From an uncultured Flavobacteriales bacterium (GTDB lineage: Bacteria; Bacteroidota; Bacteroidia; Flavobacteriales_D; Crocinitomicaceae), in contig CAIUKX010000644.1 of NCBI GenBank assembly GCA_903899795.1, forward strand, positions 1-6,790: a DNA stretch of 6,790 bases, written 5' to 3'. The notes under the pieces were generated by a model. It did no database searches, had not been told where the DNA came from, and worked only from the letters and a program-made list of their open reading frames with translations. Shown here piece by piece: positions 1 through 6,790 of this stretch (position 1 is the stretch's first letter; the number at the start of each line of letters is the position of its first letter). A program made the position numbers and the translations under genes.

Positions 1-946
1 CGTCAAAAGTCCTTCCGTTATTCAATTTTCCTGAAATAACCAGTAAACCATGATCCAATGATCCGGTGATATAGGAACTGATCGAAGTAACGATTTGGAG
101 TTCCTTTTTCAAAGCCACATAGAGTCGCGATGATTTTTCTCTTCCCAATGCATCTGATAAAATATCCGCAACATAATAAGCAGGATCTCTTCTTTCCGGC
201 ATTTTGAAAGCATAGTAAAAAGCATCGGTTGGTACATTTCGATAAATTATTTTTTCACGAAATTCGGTTTGCTTCGGCTCCATTGGTAAAATCCTAGCAG
301 GTTTTTTTCCGGAAGGAATGTCACCATACCATTTTGTGACGAGTCGTTTTACTTCCTGAAGTTCAAAATTCCCTGCAATACACATGATGGCATTACTCGG
401 GTTGTAGTATTTATGGAAAAAAGATTTGACATCTTCCATTCGGGCATCTTCGATGTGTTGTAATTCTTTACCAATTGTTGCCCATTTATAAGGATGTTTT
501 TTGTAAGCCAAAGGTCGTAATTCCAGCCAAACGTCACCATAAGGCTGATTCAAGTATCGCTGTTTAAATTCTTCGATGACAACATTTCGTTGAACTTCCA
601 GACTTTTTTCGGTAAAAGCGAGTGATAACATCCGGTCACTTTCGAGCCATAAAGCCGTTTCAATGTTGTGAACAGGTAAAACATCGTAATAATTAGTGAT
701 GTCATTGGATGTAAAAGCATTGCTCTCACCTCCGGCATTCTGTAATGGTGAATCAAAATCTGGAATATGAATTGATCCACCGAACATTAAATGCTCAAAT
801 AAGTGGGCAAATCCCGTTTTTTCTTCTGATTCATCTCTTGCCCCTACATCATAAAGGGTGTTGACAACTGCCATTGGAGTTGTGACATCTTTGTGAAAAA
901 TGACAGTTAATCCATTGTCTAACTTAAATCGTTCGAATTCAATCAT
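1..946 (-). CDS. M16 family zinc metallopeptidase (insulinase/pitrilysin-like), 3' end outside the window
   Basis: The frame is open from the ATG at 946-944 to the window edge and gives 315 residues of a protein that is usually about 410-440 residues in this phylum. Seen: the inverted zinc motif HLFEH at residues 48-52 (His48 and His52 bind zinc, Glu51 is the catalytic base). An acidic pair, E125-E126 in VVIEEF, sits where the family has its third zinc ligand. The NAGGESNAFTSND segment at 70-82 is typical of the M16 active-site domain, as are YYNPSNAIMCIAGNF at 180-194 and SSRLYVALKKE at 272-282, which lies in the second M16 half-domain. There is no signal peptide: the protein starts directly with the first strand of the fold (MIEFERFKLDNGL), so it is probably cytoplasmic. 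Known of the family: M16 enzymes form clam-shell chambers that degrade peptides, and Bacteroidota often encode two adjacent half-size M16 subunits. A partner gene may therefore lie beyond position 1 (inference). Its start overlaps the stop of the upstream nitronate monooxygenase gene. The peptide substrate is unknown. Confidence 0.93.
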   Translation of the reverse strand, partial: MIEFERFKLDNGLTVIFHKDVTTPMAVVNTLYDVGARDESEEKTGFAHLFEHLMFGGSIHIPDFDSPLQNAGGESNAFTSNDITNYYDVLPVHNIETALWLESDRMLSLAFTEKSLEVQRNVVIEEFKQRYLNQPYGDVWLELRPLAYKKHPYKWATIGKELQHIEDARMEDVKSFFHKYYNPSNAIMCIAGNFELQEVKRLVTKWYGDIPSGKKPARILPMEPKQTEFREKIIYRNVPTDAFYYAFKMPERRDPAYYVADILSDALGREKSSRLYVALKKELQIVTSISSYITGSLDHGLLVISGKLNNGRTFD

Positions 947-1902
947 TAAAATATGTATTTAGCTGTATTTTGTTCGTTTTTTGCCTGATGATATTCTGTC
1001 ATAATTTCTTGCACTATTTCGCCTGCAGGTTTAACTTCCTTCACGAGACCTGAAATTTGTCCGATCTCCAACTCTCCTTCAACCAAATCACCTTCAAACA
1101 TTCCCTTTTTGGCTCTCCCTCTTCCTAGAAGTTGAGTTAATTGTTCAGGAGTAGCACATTCTTCATATGCTTTTTCAAGTTGTTTGAAAAAATCGTTTTT
1201 CACCAAACGTACTGGAGTTAATTCTTTCAAAGTTAGTAAAGTATCGCCTTCACTTGCATCAACTACCACTTTTTTGAAATTGTCATGTGCACTGGATTCA
1301 GGTGAAGCAATAAATCGAGTTCCGATTTGAACTCCATCAGCACCTAATATCATTGCTGCGAGCATTCCCCGTCCTGTAGCAATTCCTCCCGCTGCAATGA
1401 TAGGTATTTTTACTTCAGCTGCAACCATAGGAATCAAACAGAGTGTTGTCGTTTCGTCTCTTCCATTGTGTCCGCCGGCTTCGAAACCTTCAGCGACTAG
1501 AGCGTCGACTCCGGCTTCTTCCGCTTTTTTGGCAAATTTGAGGCTAGAAACCACATGAACAACCGTAATGCCATGAGACTTCAGTAGAGCGGTATATGTT
1601 TTCGGATTTCCGGCTGAAGTAAAAACAATGGGTACTTTGTGTTTAATGATTAACTCAATATGCTGATCAATATTCGGATAAAGCATAGGTAAATTCACAG
1701 CAAATGGCTTGTTTGTAGCATTTTTGCATTTAACAAGGTGCTCTTCCAAAACTTCCGGGTACATCGAACCCGATCCGATAATTCCTAAACCACCAGCATT
1801 TGAAACTGCTGAAGCCAATTTCCAACCGGAACACCAAATCATACCCGCTTGAATAATAGGGTATTGAATATTAAAAAGAGAAACGATTTTATTTGCCATC
1901 AT
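946..1902 (-). CDS. Nitronate monooxygenase / FabK-like FMN-dependent TIM-barrel oxidoreductase
   Basis: A complete 318-residue protein, the normal length for the 2-nitropropane dioxygenase / NMO family. These cytoplasmic enzymes bind FMN in a TIM barrel and oxidise alkyl nitronates such as propionate 3-nitronate to carbonyl products. The homologous FabK uses the same fold as an enoyl-ACP reductase. Seen in order: the N-terminal strand YPIIQAGM (14-21); NAGGLGIIGSGS (35-46); the hallmark EGFEAGGHNG (138-147), whose His145 is the conserved active-site histidine; AAGGIATGRG (170-179), an FMN-phosphate loop; and GADGVQIGTRF (187-197), the second phosphate-binding segment. The C-terminal GDLVEGELEIGQISGLV (271-287) resembles the FabK/NMO tail. 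The first of two consecutive Met codons (1902-1900) is annotated; the second (1899-1897) is equally possible, and no Shine-Dalgarno motif separates them. It is the first gene of the minus-strand pair and overlaps the M16 start by one base. NMO is preferred because this form is the usual Bacteroidota NMO annotation; a FabK-type role cannot be excluded without activity data. Confidence 0.9.
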   Translation of the reverse strand: MMANKIVSLFNIQYPIIQAGMIWCSGWKLASAVSNAGGLGIIGSGSMYPEVLEEHLVKCKNATNKPFAVNLPMLYPNIDQHIELIIKHKVPIVFTSAGNPKTYTALLKSHGITVVHVVSSLKFAKKAEEAGVDALVAEGFEAGGHNGRDETTTLCLIPMVAAEVKIPIIAAGGIATGRGMLAAMILGADGVQIGTRFIASPESSAHDNFKKVVVDASEGDTLLTLKELTPVRLVKNDFFKQLEKAYEECATPEQLTQLLGRGRAKKGMFEGDLVEGELEIGQISGLVKEVKPAGEIVQEIMTEYHQAKNEQNTAKYIF

Positions 1903-2053
1903 TTTTTAAAAGATTGGTGTAAAATTACACAATAGAAAGCAGTCTCATTCTCCAGCAATTTGTTTTTTTACACGGAAGAATGTGTATGAAGTCATACGAA
2001 ATGATCTTATTTTTTCATCCTATCTAGATTTTTATTACTTTTAAATCAAACTA
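1903..2053. promoter_or_regulatory. Divergent intergenic region with a 14-bp dyad, presumed to hold both promoters
   Basis: This 151-bp AT-rich gap separates divergently transcribed genes, so it must hold a minus-strand promoter for the NMO-M16 pair and a plus-strand promoter for the T9SS substrate. Known: Bacteroidota primary promoters have a -7 box TAnnTTTG and a -33 box TTTG. Seen: only degenerate -7 matches, TAATTTTA on the minus strand (1927-1920) and TAGATTTT (2025-2032) or TACTTTTA (2036-2043) on the plus strand. None has a convincing -33 box at the right spacing, so no exact promoter is called. A perfect inverted repeat, GTATGA-AG-TCATAC, lies at 1984-1997 and could be an operator. 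No terminator, small ORF or RNA gene is evident. Confidence 0.45.
1984..1997. repeat. 14-bp inverted repeat in the divergent intergenic region
   Basis: The sequence GTATGAAGTCATAC has two perfect 6-bp complementary arms (1984-1989 and 1992-1997) around an AG spacer. It lies about 56 bp upstream of the 2054 start and 81 bp upstream of the 1902 start. The size and position fit a binding site for a dimeric regulator. However, one such short dyad is expected by chance about every few hundred bases, so a function is only a suggestion. Confidence 0.3.
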
Positions 2054-5000
2054 ATGTCTGAAATGAAGCGAATAGTACAAATTTTTATACTGTTTTTCTT
2101 AGTCATAAACTCTGGTGTGTGTCAGGAGATTGAGCATCAACATTCGATTCATCATTCATTTATTGAGAATAAAGGACAATGGGATAAAGACATTCTTTTT
2201 CAATCTAAATTTTCAGGTGGAAACTTATGGATTCAGCAGAATAGGTTTCTTTTTCATTTTCAGGATCGGTCGCTTATGCAACGAGCTCATATGGGAGGGA
2301 TGAAAGGAAATGAAGGTCACATGCGTCAAGCATTTGTTAGTGTGGATTTTGAAGGGTCAAATAAAGTACAGAATATCACAAAGGAAATGCCGACACCTAA
2401 CTATTACAACTATTTTTTAGGTAATAATCCAAAAAAATGGGCAAGCGATGTTCATGGATACGGTGAAGCAACTATGGATAATTTTTATAATTCAATTGAC
2501 TTGAAATTGATTGAAAATAAGAATGAATTGAAATATGAATTTCACGCTAAGGCAGGTTCGGATCCTTCGGTTATTACATTGGTTTACAAAGGACAAAATA
2601 AGATATTTATCGATGGATCGGGGAGTCTTATTGTAGAAACGGAACTCGGTCAATTTATAGAAAAAAAGCCATACTGCTATCAAATTATCAATGGAAAGAT
2701 TCTGGAAGTTGATGGTAATTTTAGATTGGAGAATAATAAAGTTCGGTTTTCTTTTGGTAAATACAACAAATCGTATGAGTTAGTCATTGATCCAACTTTG
2801 ATTTTTGCTACCTACAGTGGATCTGTTACCGACAATTTTGGGATGACAGCAACTTATGCGTACGATGGAAAAGCATATACTGGAGGTACAATTTATGGGA
2901 ATCAATACCCTGCTCCCGATCCAAATGCCTTTGATGTTACGTCTACCTTTAGTACAGCGAACGCACCTTCACCTCAGACGCTTGCAGCTGCATATGGTGT
3001 TTCAGACGTTTTTATTTCCAAATATTCGGAAGATGGACAGCAGATGTTGTGGACGACATTTGTGGGTGGGGGAGATAGTATACAAGGTACCGAAACGGTT
3101 CATAGTTTGATAGCGGATGAGTTTGACAATTTATATTTGTTTGGAGCGACATCAAGTACTGATTTTCCAATTGTAAATGGTTATCAAACACTGCATGCGG
3201 GTGGAACACCTTTTTTCGATTTTTACTATAATGGGGTGTTTTTTAAGACGCAGGGTTCGGATATTTACATTGCAAAATTAAGTTCTAACGGGCATAATCT
3301 ACTGGCATCGACATACATCGGTGGATCTGGAAACGATGGGGTGAATACGGTGGATAGAACGATGACCTATTTAGATGCTGCTTCAGGTACATTTCACTTC
3401 AATAGCAATGGAATAATTTATGATTCAATCACTCCGAATTATGGAGATCAATTCCGAGGAGAAATAATGTTGGATCAGAACAATAATGTACTCGTGGCTT
3501 CGTGTACCAGATCAGTTGATTTTCCGGTGCTTAATGCCTTTCAAAATACGAATGCAGGTAAACAGGATGGAGTAGTGTTTAAACTGAATAATTCTCTTTC
3601 AACTTTGATTAGTTCGAGTTATTTTGGTGGAAGCCAGAGCGATGCTTGTTATTCTGTAAAGATAGATTCTACCGATCATATTGTTTTTTGCGGAGGGACA
3701 ATTTCAAACAATTTACCCGTAACACCAGGGATTGTCCAGGGAACTTATGGAGGGGGTAAAACGGATGGATTTGTAGCGAAAATGAATGTCGCCGGAACAG
3801 CACTTCAGGCAGTAACTTATATAGGTACTAATCAGGCAGATCAAGCTTTTTTTGTAGATATCAACAGAAATGATGAAATCTTTTTGTTTGGGCAGTCACA
3901 AGGAGGTACTTTCCCAATCTCAAATGCCAATTTTTTCAATAATAACAGCAATCAATTTGTTTGTAAACTAGATCCAAATTTGACTACCTATCTCAATTCT
4001 ACAAAATTTGGAAATGGTTCTAACAGTGCTTTAGCTTCCCCGTCTGCTTTTTTGGTGGATGTTTGTGGAAACATGTATATGTCCTGTTGGGGAGGCCATA
4101 TTATTACAGGGCCGCAAATGAATGGAATGCCTGTAACTCCTGATGCATTGTATCCGACATCACCCAATGGCTATGATTTTTATTTGATTGTAATAGACAG
4201 AACTTTTGATCATATGATTTATGGTACCTATTTAGGTGGAAATCAAGCTATGGAGCATGTGGATGGTGGGACATCAAGATTTGATAAGCACGGTGTAGTT
4301 TATCAATCGGTTTGTGGGGGTTGTGGATCTTTTGGAGCTGGTTATTCTGATTTTGCAACAACACCTAATGCATGGTCATCTACAAATGATTGTACTACAG
4401 GATGTAATAATTTAATTTTCAAATTCGATTTCGGAATTATACCGCATGCCAATTTTAACGTCGGTGATAATTTAGGATGTACAGATTTTCAAGTTCATTT
4501 TACAAATACATCCACTGCTTCTGATACGTATTTGTGGGATTTTGGGAATGGAGATACAAGCTCTATAATTTTTAATCCTAACATTGTATATGATTCCGCA
4601 GGTGTATACAACGTCTATTTATATGTAACAGATAGCATTTGTCAATTAACGGATACTGCTCATATAGTGATCACGGTTACTGACTCCACAAAACTGAGTG
4701 TGAGTGCGGATATTGATATTTGTACACCAGTTCCTTTGAACTTGGAAGCAAATAGTTATGGAACAGCTACCTCTTTTGTATGGTCGAGCAATATTAATTT
4801 TACGGACACATTAAATACTAATATTCTTGATTCTACCTTGAATATCACTCCACAAGGTAGCACCACATATTATGTCATGGTTGATAATGCTGGCGGTTGT
4901 TCGAAAATAGATTCGGTCCAGGTCCATTTCACCAGTTCCGATCTCATATTGTCGGGTAATGATTCAATCTGTCGGGGAGATACTTCTTTGATAACGGCAT

Positions 5001-5704
5001 TAAATATCAATCCATCCATCAATTTTCAGTATGCATGGACACCTTCTTCAGTGATTGTAACACCTTCGGTTTCGAATACTGTATTGGTAGATCCTGATAC
5101 AACCCAGTACATTTATGTTACAGCTTCAGCTTCGAATGGATGTATCATTCACGATTCCATGTTGATTGCCGTAAGTTATATCAATTCAGCTAATGTCATC
5201 GCCACAGCTTCCGATACCTATGTTCCAGATGGTGATACAGTGATGCTCAATGGTCAACCGAATGGCTATACGTATCTCTGGACTCCATCAACAGGAGTGC
5301 AAGATCCAAATGCTCAACACACACAAGCGATTGTTAGTCATACTACGCTTTATACTTTGCAGGTTTCAGATGGGATTTGTATGAGAAGTGATACTGTATT
5401 GGTAAAAACATTTGAGTTTTCATGTGAAAAACCTTTTGTATTTATCCCGGATGCTTTTTCACCGAATGGAGACAACATCAATGATATTCTATACGTAAGA
5501 GGGAAAATCATCAAAGAAATGGATTTTAAAATCTTTGACAGGTGGGGTGAAATGGTGTTTGAATCATTTGACAGAGCTCACGGTTGGGATGGAACATTTC
5601 GCGGGAAGAAATTAGATCCTGATGTATATGATTATTGGTTGAAAGTAACATGTTTAGATGGTGTAGAGAAACTTATCAAAGGGAATATTACATTGCTTAA
5701 GTAG
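2054..5704 (+). CDS. Large exported T9SS type B substrate: DUF7948-like domain, seven-unit SBBP propeller, PKD/Ig-like modules, CHU_C sorting domain
   Basis: A complete 1216-residue protein, predicted to cross the inner membrane by Sec and the outer membrane by the type IX system, then be released or held at the surface. Order of parts seen: signal peptide (about 4-23); a DUF7948-like N-terminal domain (about 35-246) opening with FIENKGQWDKDILFQ and closing with ELVIDPTLIFATY; seven SBBP-type propeller units (about 247-793); a PKD domain (about 797-877, with YLWDFGNGD); three Ig-like modules (about 887-960, 961-1042 and 1046-1118); and the sorting domain (about 1124-1216). Cysteines come in pairs, roughly one pair per module, as expected for disulfides in a secreted protein. 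No protease, glycosidase or other catalytic motif is visible. The architecture suggests an adhesin, matrix or scaffold role (inference). Either Met1 or Met4 (2063) may be the true start; Met4 gives a more typical signal peptide with Lys-Arg directly before the hydrophobic core. The gene diverges from the NMO gene; an M42 peptidase gene follows after 32 bp. Confidence 0.93.
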   Translation: MSEMKRIVQIFILFFLVINSGVCQEIEHQHSIHHSFIENKGQWDKDILFQSKFSGGNLWIQQNRFLFHFQDRSLMQRAHMGGMKGNEGHMRQAFVSVDFEGSNKVQNITKEMPTPNYYNYFLGNNPKKWASDVHGYGEATMDNFYNSIDLKLIENKNELKYEFHAKAGSDPSVITLVYKGQNKIFIDGSGSLIVETELGQFIEKKPYCYQIINGKILEVDGNFRLENNKVRFSFGKYNKSYELVIDPTLIFATYSGSVTDNFGMTATYAYDGKAYTGGTIYGNQYPAPDPNAFDVTSTFSTANAPSPQTLAAAYGVSDVFISKYSEDGQQMLWTTFVGGGDSIQGTETVHSLIADEFDNLYLFGATSSTDFPIVNGYQTLHAGGTPFFDFYYNGVFFKTQGSDIYIAKLSSNGHNLLASTYIGGSGNDGVNTVDRTMTYLDAASGTFHFNSNGIIYDSITPNYGDQFRGEIMLDQNNNVLVASCTRSVDFPVLNAFQNTNAGKQDGVVFKLNNSLSTLISSSYFGGSQSDACYSVKIDSTDHIVFCGGTISNNLPVTPGIVQGTYGGGKTDGFVAKMNVAGTALQAVTYIGTNQADQAFFVDINRNDEIFLFGQSQGGTFPISNANFFNNNSNQFVCKLDPNLTTYLNSTKFGNGSNSALASPSAFLVDVCGNMYMSCWGGHIITGPQMNGMPVTPDALYPTSPNGYDFYLIVIDRTFDHMIYGTYLGGNQAMEHVDGGTSRFDKHGVVYQSVCGGCGSFGAGYSDFATTPNAWSSTNDCTTGCNNLIFKFDFGIIPHANFNVGDNLGCTDFQVHFTNTSTASDTYLWDFGNGDTSSIIFNPNIVYDSAGVYNVYLYVTDSICQLTDTAHIVITVTDSTKLSVSADIDICTPVPLNLEANSYGTATSFVWSSNINFTDTLNTNILDSTLNITPQGSTTYYVMVDNAGGCSKIDSVQVHFTSSDLILSGNDSICRGDTSLITALNINPSINFQYAWTPSSVIVTPSVSNTVLVDPDTTQYIYVTASASNGCIIHDSMLIAVSYINSANVIATASDTYVPDGDTVMLNGQPNGYTYLWTPSTGVQDPNAQHTQAIVSHTTLYTLQVSDGICMRSDTVLVKTFEFSCEKPFVFIPDAFSPNGDNINDILYVRGKIIKEMDFKIFDRWGEMVFESFDRAHGWDGTFRGKKLDPDVYDYWLKVTCLDGVEKLIKGNITLLK
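2063..2122 (+). other. Sec signal peptide of the T9SS substrate
   Basis: Counting from Met4, the segment has a basic start (MKR), a hydrophobic core IVQIFILFFLVI, and a short polar end, NSGVC, just before Gln24. Cleavage before a Gln is common in Bacteroidota exported proteins, so the mature chain probably begins QEIEH. Cys23 is not in a good lipobox, because Val rather than Gly, Ala or Ser precedes it, so a lipoprotein is unlikely. The exact cleavage site is inferred. Confidence 0.8.
2792..4432 (+). other. Seven-unit SBBP-type beta-propeller region within the T9SS substrate
   Basis: Residues about 247-793 contain seven copies of a hairpin resembling TYxGG: FATYSGS (251), WTTFVGGG (333), ASTYIGGS (418), SSYFGGS (521), AVTYIGT (586), NSTKFGNG (648) and YGTYLGGN (723). 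Between them recur strands like DNLYLFGATSSTDFP (358-372) and closing strands such as DVFISKYS (318), DIYIAKLS (403), DGVVFKLN (505), DGFVAKMN (571), NQFVCKLD (633), YDFYLIVID (707) and NLIFKFDF (786). Seven of each fits one seven-bladed propeller. Unit 6 has the most degenerate hairpin. Units 1 and 3 carry long insertions (about 285-317 and 430-470). Such propellers usually act as binding or structural platforms. Confidence 0.8.
4442..4684 (+). other. PKD domain within the T9SS substrate
   Basis: Residues about 797-877 form a PKD (polycystic kidney disease-type) Ig-like domain. The signature strand YLWDFGNGD is at 826-834 and the second hallmark, YDSAGVYNVYLYVTD, is at 846-860. Cys809 and Cys863 could form a disulfide. 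PKD domains in secreted Bacteroidota proteins are usually spacers or carbohydrate/protein-contact modules. Confidence 0.88.
5423..5701 (+). other. Type B T9SS C-terminal sorting domain (gliding motility-associated CHU_C family)
   Basis: The last 93 residues (about 1124-1216) carry the family signature: FVFIPDAFSPNGDNINDIL (1128-1146), then FKIFDRWGEMVFES (1158-1171), GWDGTFRGKKLDPDVYDYWLKV (1177-1198, shown here only as its key G-W-D-G and V-Y-x-Y-W positions), and a final strand KGNITLLK at the C-terminus. Known: type B CTDs direct export by the type IX secretion system, and many type B proteins are released or act in surface adhesion. This is the strongest taxonomic marker in the window. 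Confidence 0.95.
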
Positions 5705-5736
5705 TTGAAAAATATATAATTATAAAGTGTTTGTTA

Positions 5737-6790
5737 ATGAAAAAAATAATTACAAAAGATTCTCAAAAGTTTTTAGAGATCTATTTAAACAACGCATCTC
5801 CAACAGGATTTGAAACGGAAGGACAGAAATTATGGTTAAAATACATTTCCCCTTATATCGATGAATATTTTACGGATAATTACGGTACAACGGTTGGTGT
5901 AATTAATCCGAAGGCTGAATACAAAGTTGTTATCGAAGCACATGCGGATGAAATTTCCTATTTTGTACATTATATCACTAAAGAAGGATTTATTTATTTA
6001 CGCAGAAACGGTGGTTCTGATCACATGATTGCTCCTTCGAAGCGAGTAAATATTCATACTGATAAAGGAATAGTTAAAGCTGTTTTTGGCTGGCCGGCGA
6101 TACACATGAGGGCGGAGAAAGAAGAAACACCAAGCATGAAAAATATCTTTTTGGATTGTGGATGTTCTTCAAAAGAAGAAGTGGAGGCTTTGGGAGTTCA
6201 AGTTGGATGTGTGATCACCTATGAAGATGAGTTCATGGTTTTGAACAAGAACCGTTATGTCGGTAGAGCTCTTGACAATCGAATGGGAGGATTTATGATT
6301 GCTGAGGTTGCTAGAATTTTGAAAGAATCAAATACGAAACTACCTTTTGGGTTGTATATCGTAAATGCTGTACAAGAAGAAGTCGGATTGCGAGGAGCGG
6401 AAATGATAGCAGAAAAAATCAAACCAAATGTTGCGATTATTACGGATGTGTGTCACTGTACACAAACACCGATGGTTAACAAAATAGAACAAGGCGATTT
6501 ACATTCAGGTAATGGCCCAGTTTTAACAGTTGGCCCTGCGGTTCAAAACAATCTTTTGAAACAAATAATCAAAGTCGCAGAAAAAAATAAAATTCCATTT
6601 CAAAGAGCGGCTGCTTCAAGAGCAACGGGTACGGATACTGATGCTTTTGCCTATTCGAGCGAGGGCGTTCCTTCTATGTTGATTTCGCTTCCTCTGAGAT
6701 ATATGCATACTACTGTTGAGATGTGTAGAAAAGAAGATGTTGAAAACACGATCCATTTGATTGTAGAAGCTTTAAAATCCATTAAAAAAG
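5737..6790 (+). CDS. M42 family dinuclear metallo-aminopeptidase (FrvX/PepA/TET-like), last few codons outside the window
   Basis: The frame is open from the ATG at 5737 to the window edge, giving 351 residues. M42 proteins are usually about 340-360, so only a few codons are missing. These cytoplasmic enzymes trim N-terminal residues from peptides and often assemble into dodecameric tetrahedra; many were misannotated as endoglucanase/cellulase M. Seen: His69 in EAHADEI, Asp180 in GRALDNR, Glu214-Glu215 in QEEVGLRGA, Asp237 in ITDVCH and His324 in YMHTT. These match the M42 set: His, bridging Asp, catalytic Glu plus metal Glu, Asp and His. The inserted domain segment VFGWPAIHMR (116-125) and the C-terminal ATGTDTDAFAYSSEGVPS (296-313) are also typical. 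There is no signal peptide. It lies 32 bp after the T9SS substrate gene on the same strand, with no terminator or Shine-Dalgarno motif between them; co-transcription is possible but a functional link is not evident. Residue specificity cannot be predicted from the sequence. Confidence 0.94.
   Translation, partial: MKKIITKDSQKFLEIYLNNASPTGFETEGQKLWLKYISPYIDEYFTDNYGTTVGVINPKAEYKVVIEAHADEISYFVHYITKEGFIYLRRNGGSDHMIAPSKRVNIHTDKGIVKAVFGWPAIHMRAEKEETPSMKNIFLDCGCSSKEEVEALGVQVGCVITYEDEFMVLNKNRYVGRALDNRMGGFMIAEVARILKESNTKLPFGLYIVNAVQEEVGLRGAEMIAEKIKPNVAIITDVCHCTQTPMVNKIEQGDLHSGNGPVLTVGPAVQNNLLKQIIKVAEKNKIPFQRAAASRATGTDTDAFAYSSEGVPSMLISLPLRYMHTTVEMCRKEDVENTIHLIVEALKSIKK

Noticed and set aside
349..780. 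Two minus-strand open frames of 63 and 76 codons (349-540 and 550-780).
   Set aside because: Both lie inside the M16 peptidase gene in another frame of the same strand; the M16 frame carries the HxxEH motif and stays open across the whole region.
1957..1971. T-run (TTTGTTTTTTTAC) as an intrinsic terminator.
   Set aside because: No GC-rich stem precedes it, and no gene on the plus strand ends there; it lies in a divergent promoter region.
2108..2128. Cys23 near the N-terminus as a lipoprotein attachment site.
   Set aside because: The residues before it (N-S-G-V) do not fit a lipobox, which needs Gly, Ala or Ser just before the Cys; a standard signal peptide fits better.
2115..3209. Four short open frames on both strands (2115-2303, 2492-2683, 2856-3110, 3012-3209).
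   Set aside because: All are shadows of the 1216-residue T9SS substrate gene and show no recognisable domain.
5705..5736. Possible terminator or promoter in the 32-bp gap between the T9SS substrate and the M42 gene.
   Set aside because: The gap is almost entirely A/T with no hairpin and no match to TAnnTTTG at a workable distance from the ATG.
5737..6790. Reading the M42 gene as a cellulase/endoglucanase acting with the secreted protein on polysaccharide.
   Set aside because: The metal ligands and catalytic Glu pair are those of M42 aminopeptidases, the protein has no signal peptide, and the endoglucanase name in this family is an old misannotation.
1..6790. A defence, mobile or otherwise novel gene system.
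   Set aside because: All four genes belong to known families; there are no direct-repeat arrays, transposase, integrase, toxin-antitoxin pairs or tRNA-like sequences, and no long unexplained non-coding stretch.

Overview
The window looks like ordinary chromosomal DNA from a member of the Bacteroidota, probably Flavobacteriales or a relative. The evidence is an AT-rich sequence, start codons preceded by A/T-rich stretches with no Shine-Dalgarno motif, and a large secreted protein with the type IX secretion (T9SS) type B / gliding-motility C-terminal domain (CHU_C type), which is confined to this phylum. The exact family cannot be fixed from the sequence alone.

Layout: (1) Positions 1-946, minus strand, hold the N-terminal 315 residues of an M16 (insulinase/pitrilysin-like) zinc peptidase whose 3' end lies outside the window. 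(2) Positions 946-1902, minus strand, hold a complete FMN-dependent nitronate monooxygenase / FabK-like protein. Its stop codon overlaps the peptidase start by one base (TAATG), so the two form one minus-strand operon. (3) Positions 1903-2053 form a 151-bp divergent intergenic region that must carry promoters for both directions; it contains a 14-bp dyad. (4) Positions 2054-5704, plus strand, encode a 1216-residue exported protein: signal peptide, DUF7948-like N-terminal domain, seven-unit SBBP-type beta-propeller, PKD domain, three Cys-paired Ig-like modules and a type B T9SS sorting domain. (5) From 5737 to the window end, plus strand, is an almost complete M42-family dinuclear metallo-aminopeptidase with all its metal ligands; only the last few codons are missing.

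The two minus-strand genes are probably co-transcribed, but no shared pathway is evident. The two plus-strand genes are 32 bp apart with no visible terminator, so they may share a transcript, but one product is exported and the other is cytoplasmic. I see no mobile element, CRISPR array, RNA gene, toxin-antitoxin or defence module. No novel system is supported. The most interesting item is the large T9SS substrate, with a Met/His-rich insert near its N-terminus and a regular pattern of cysteine pairs.
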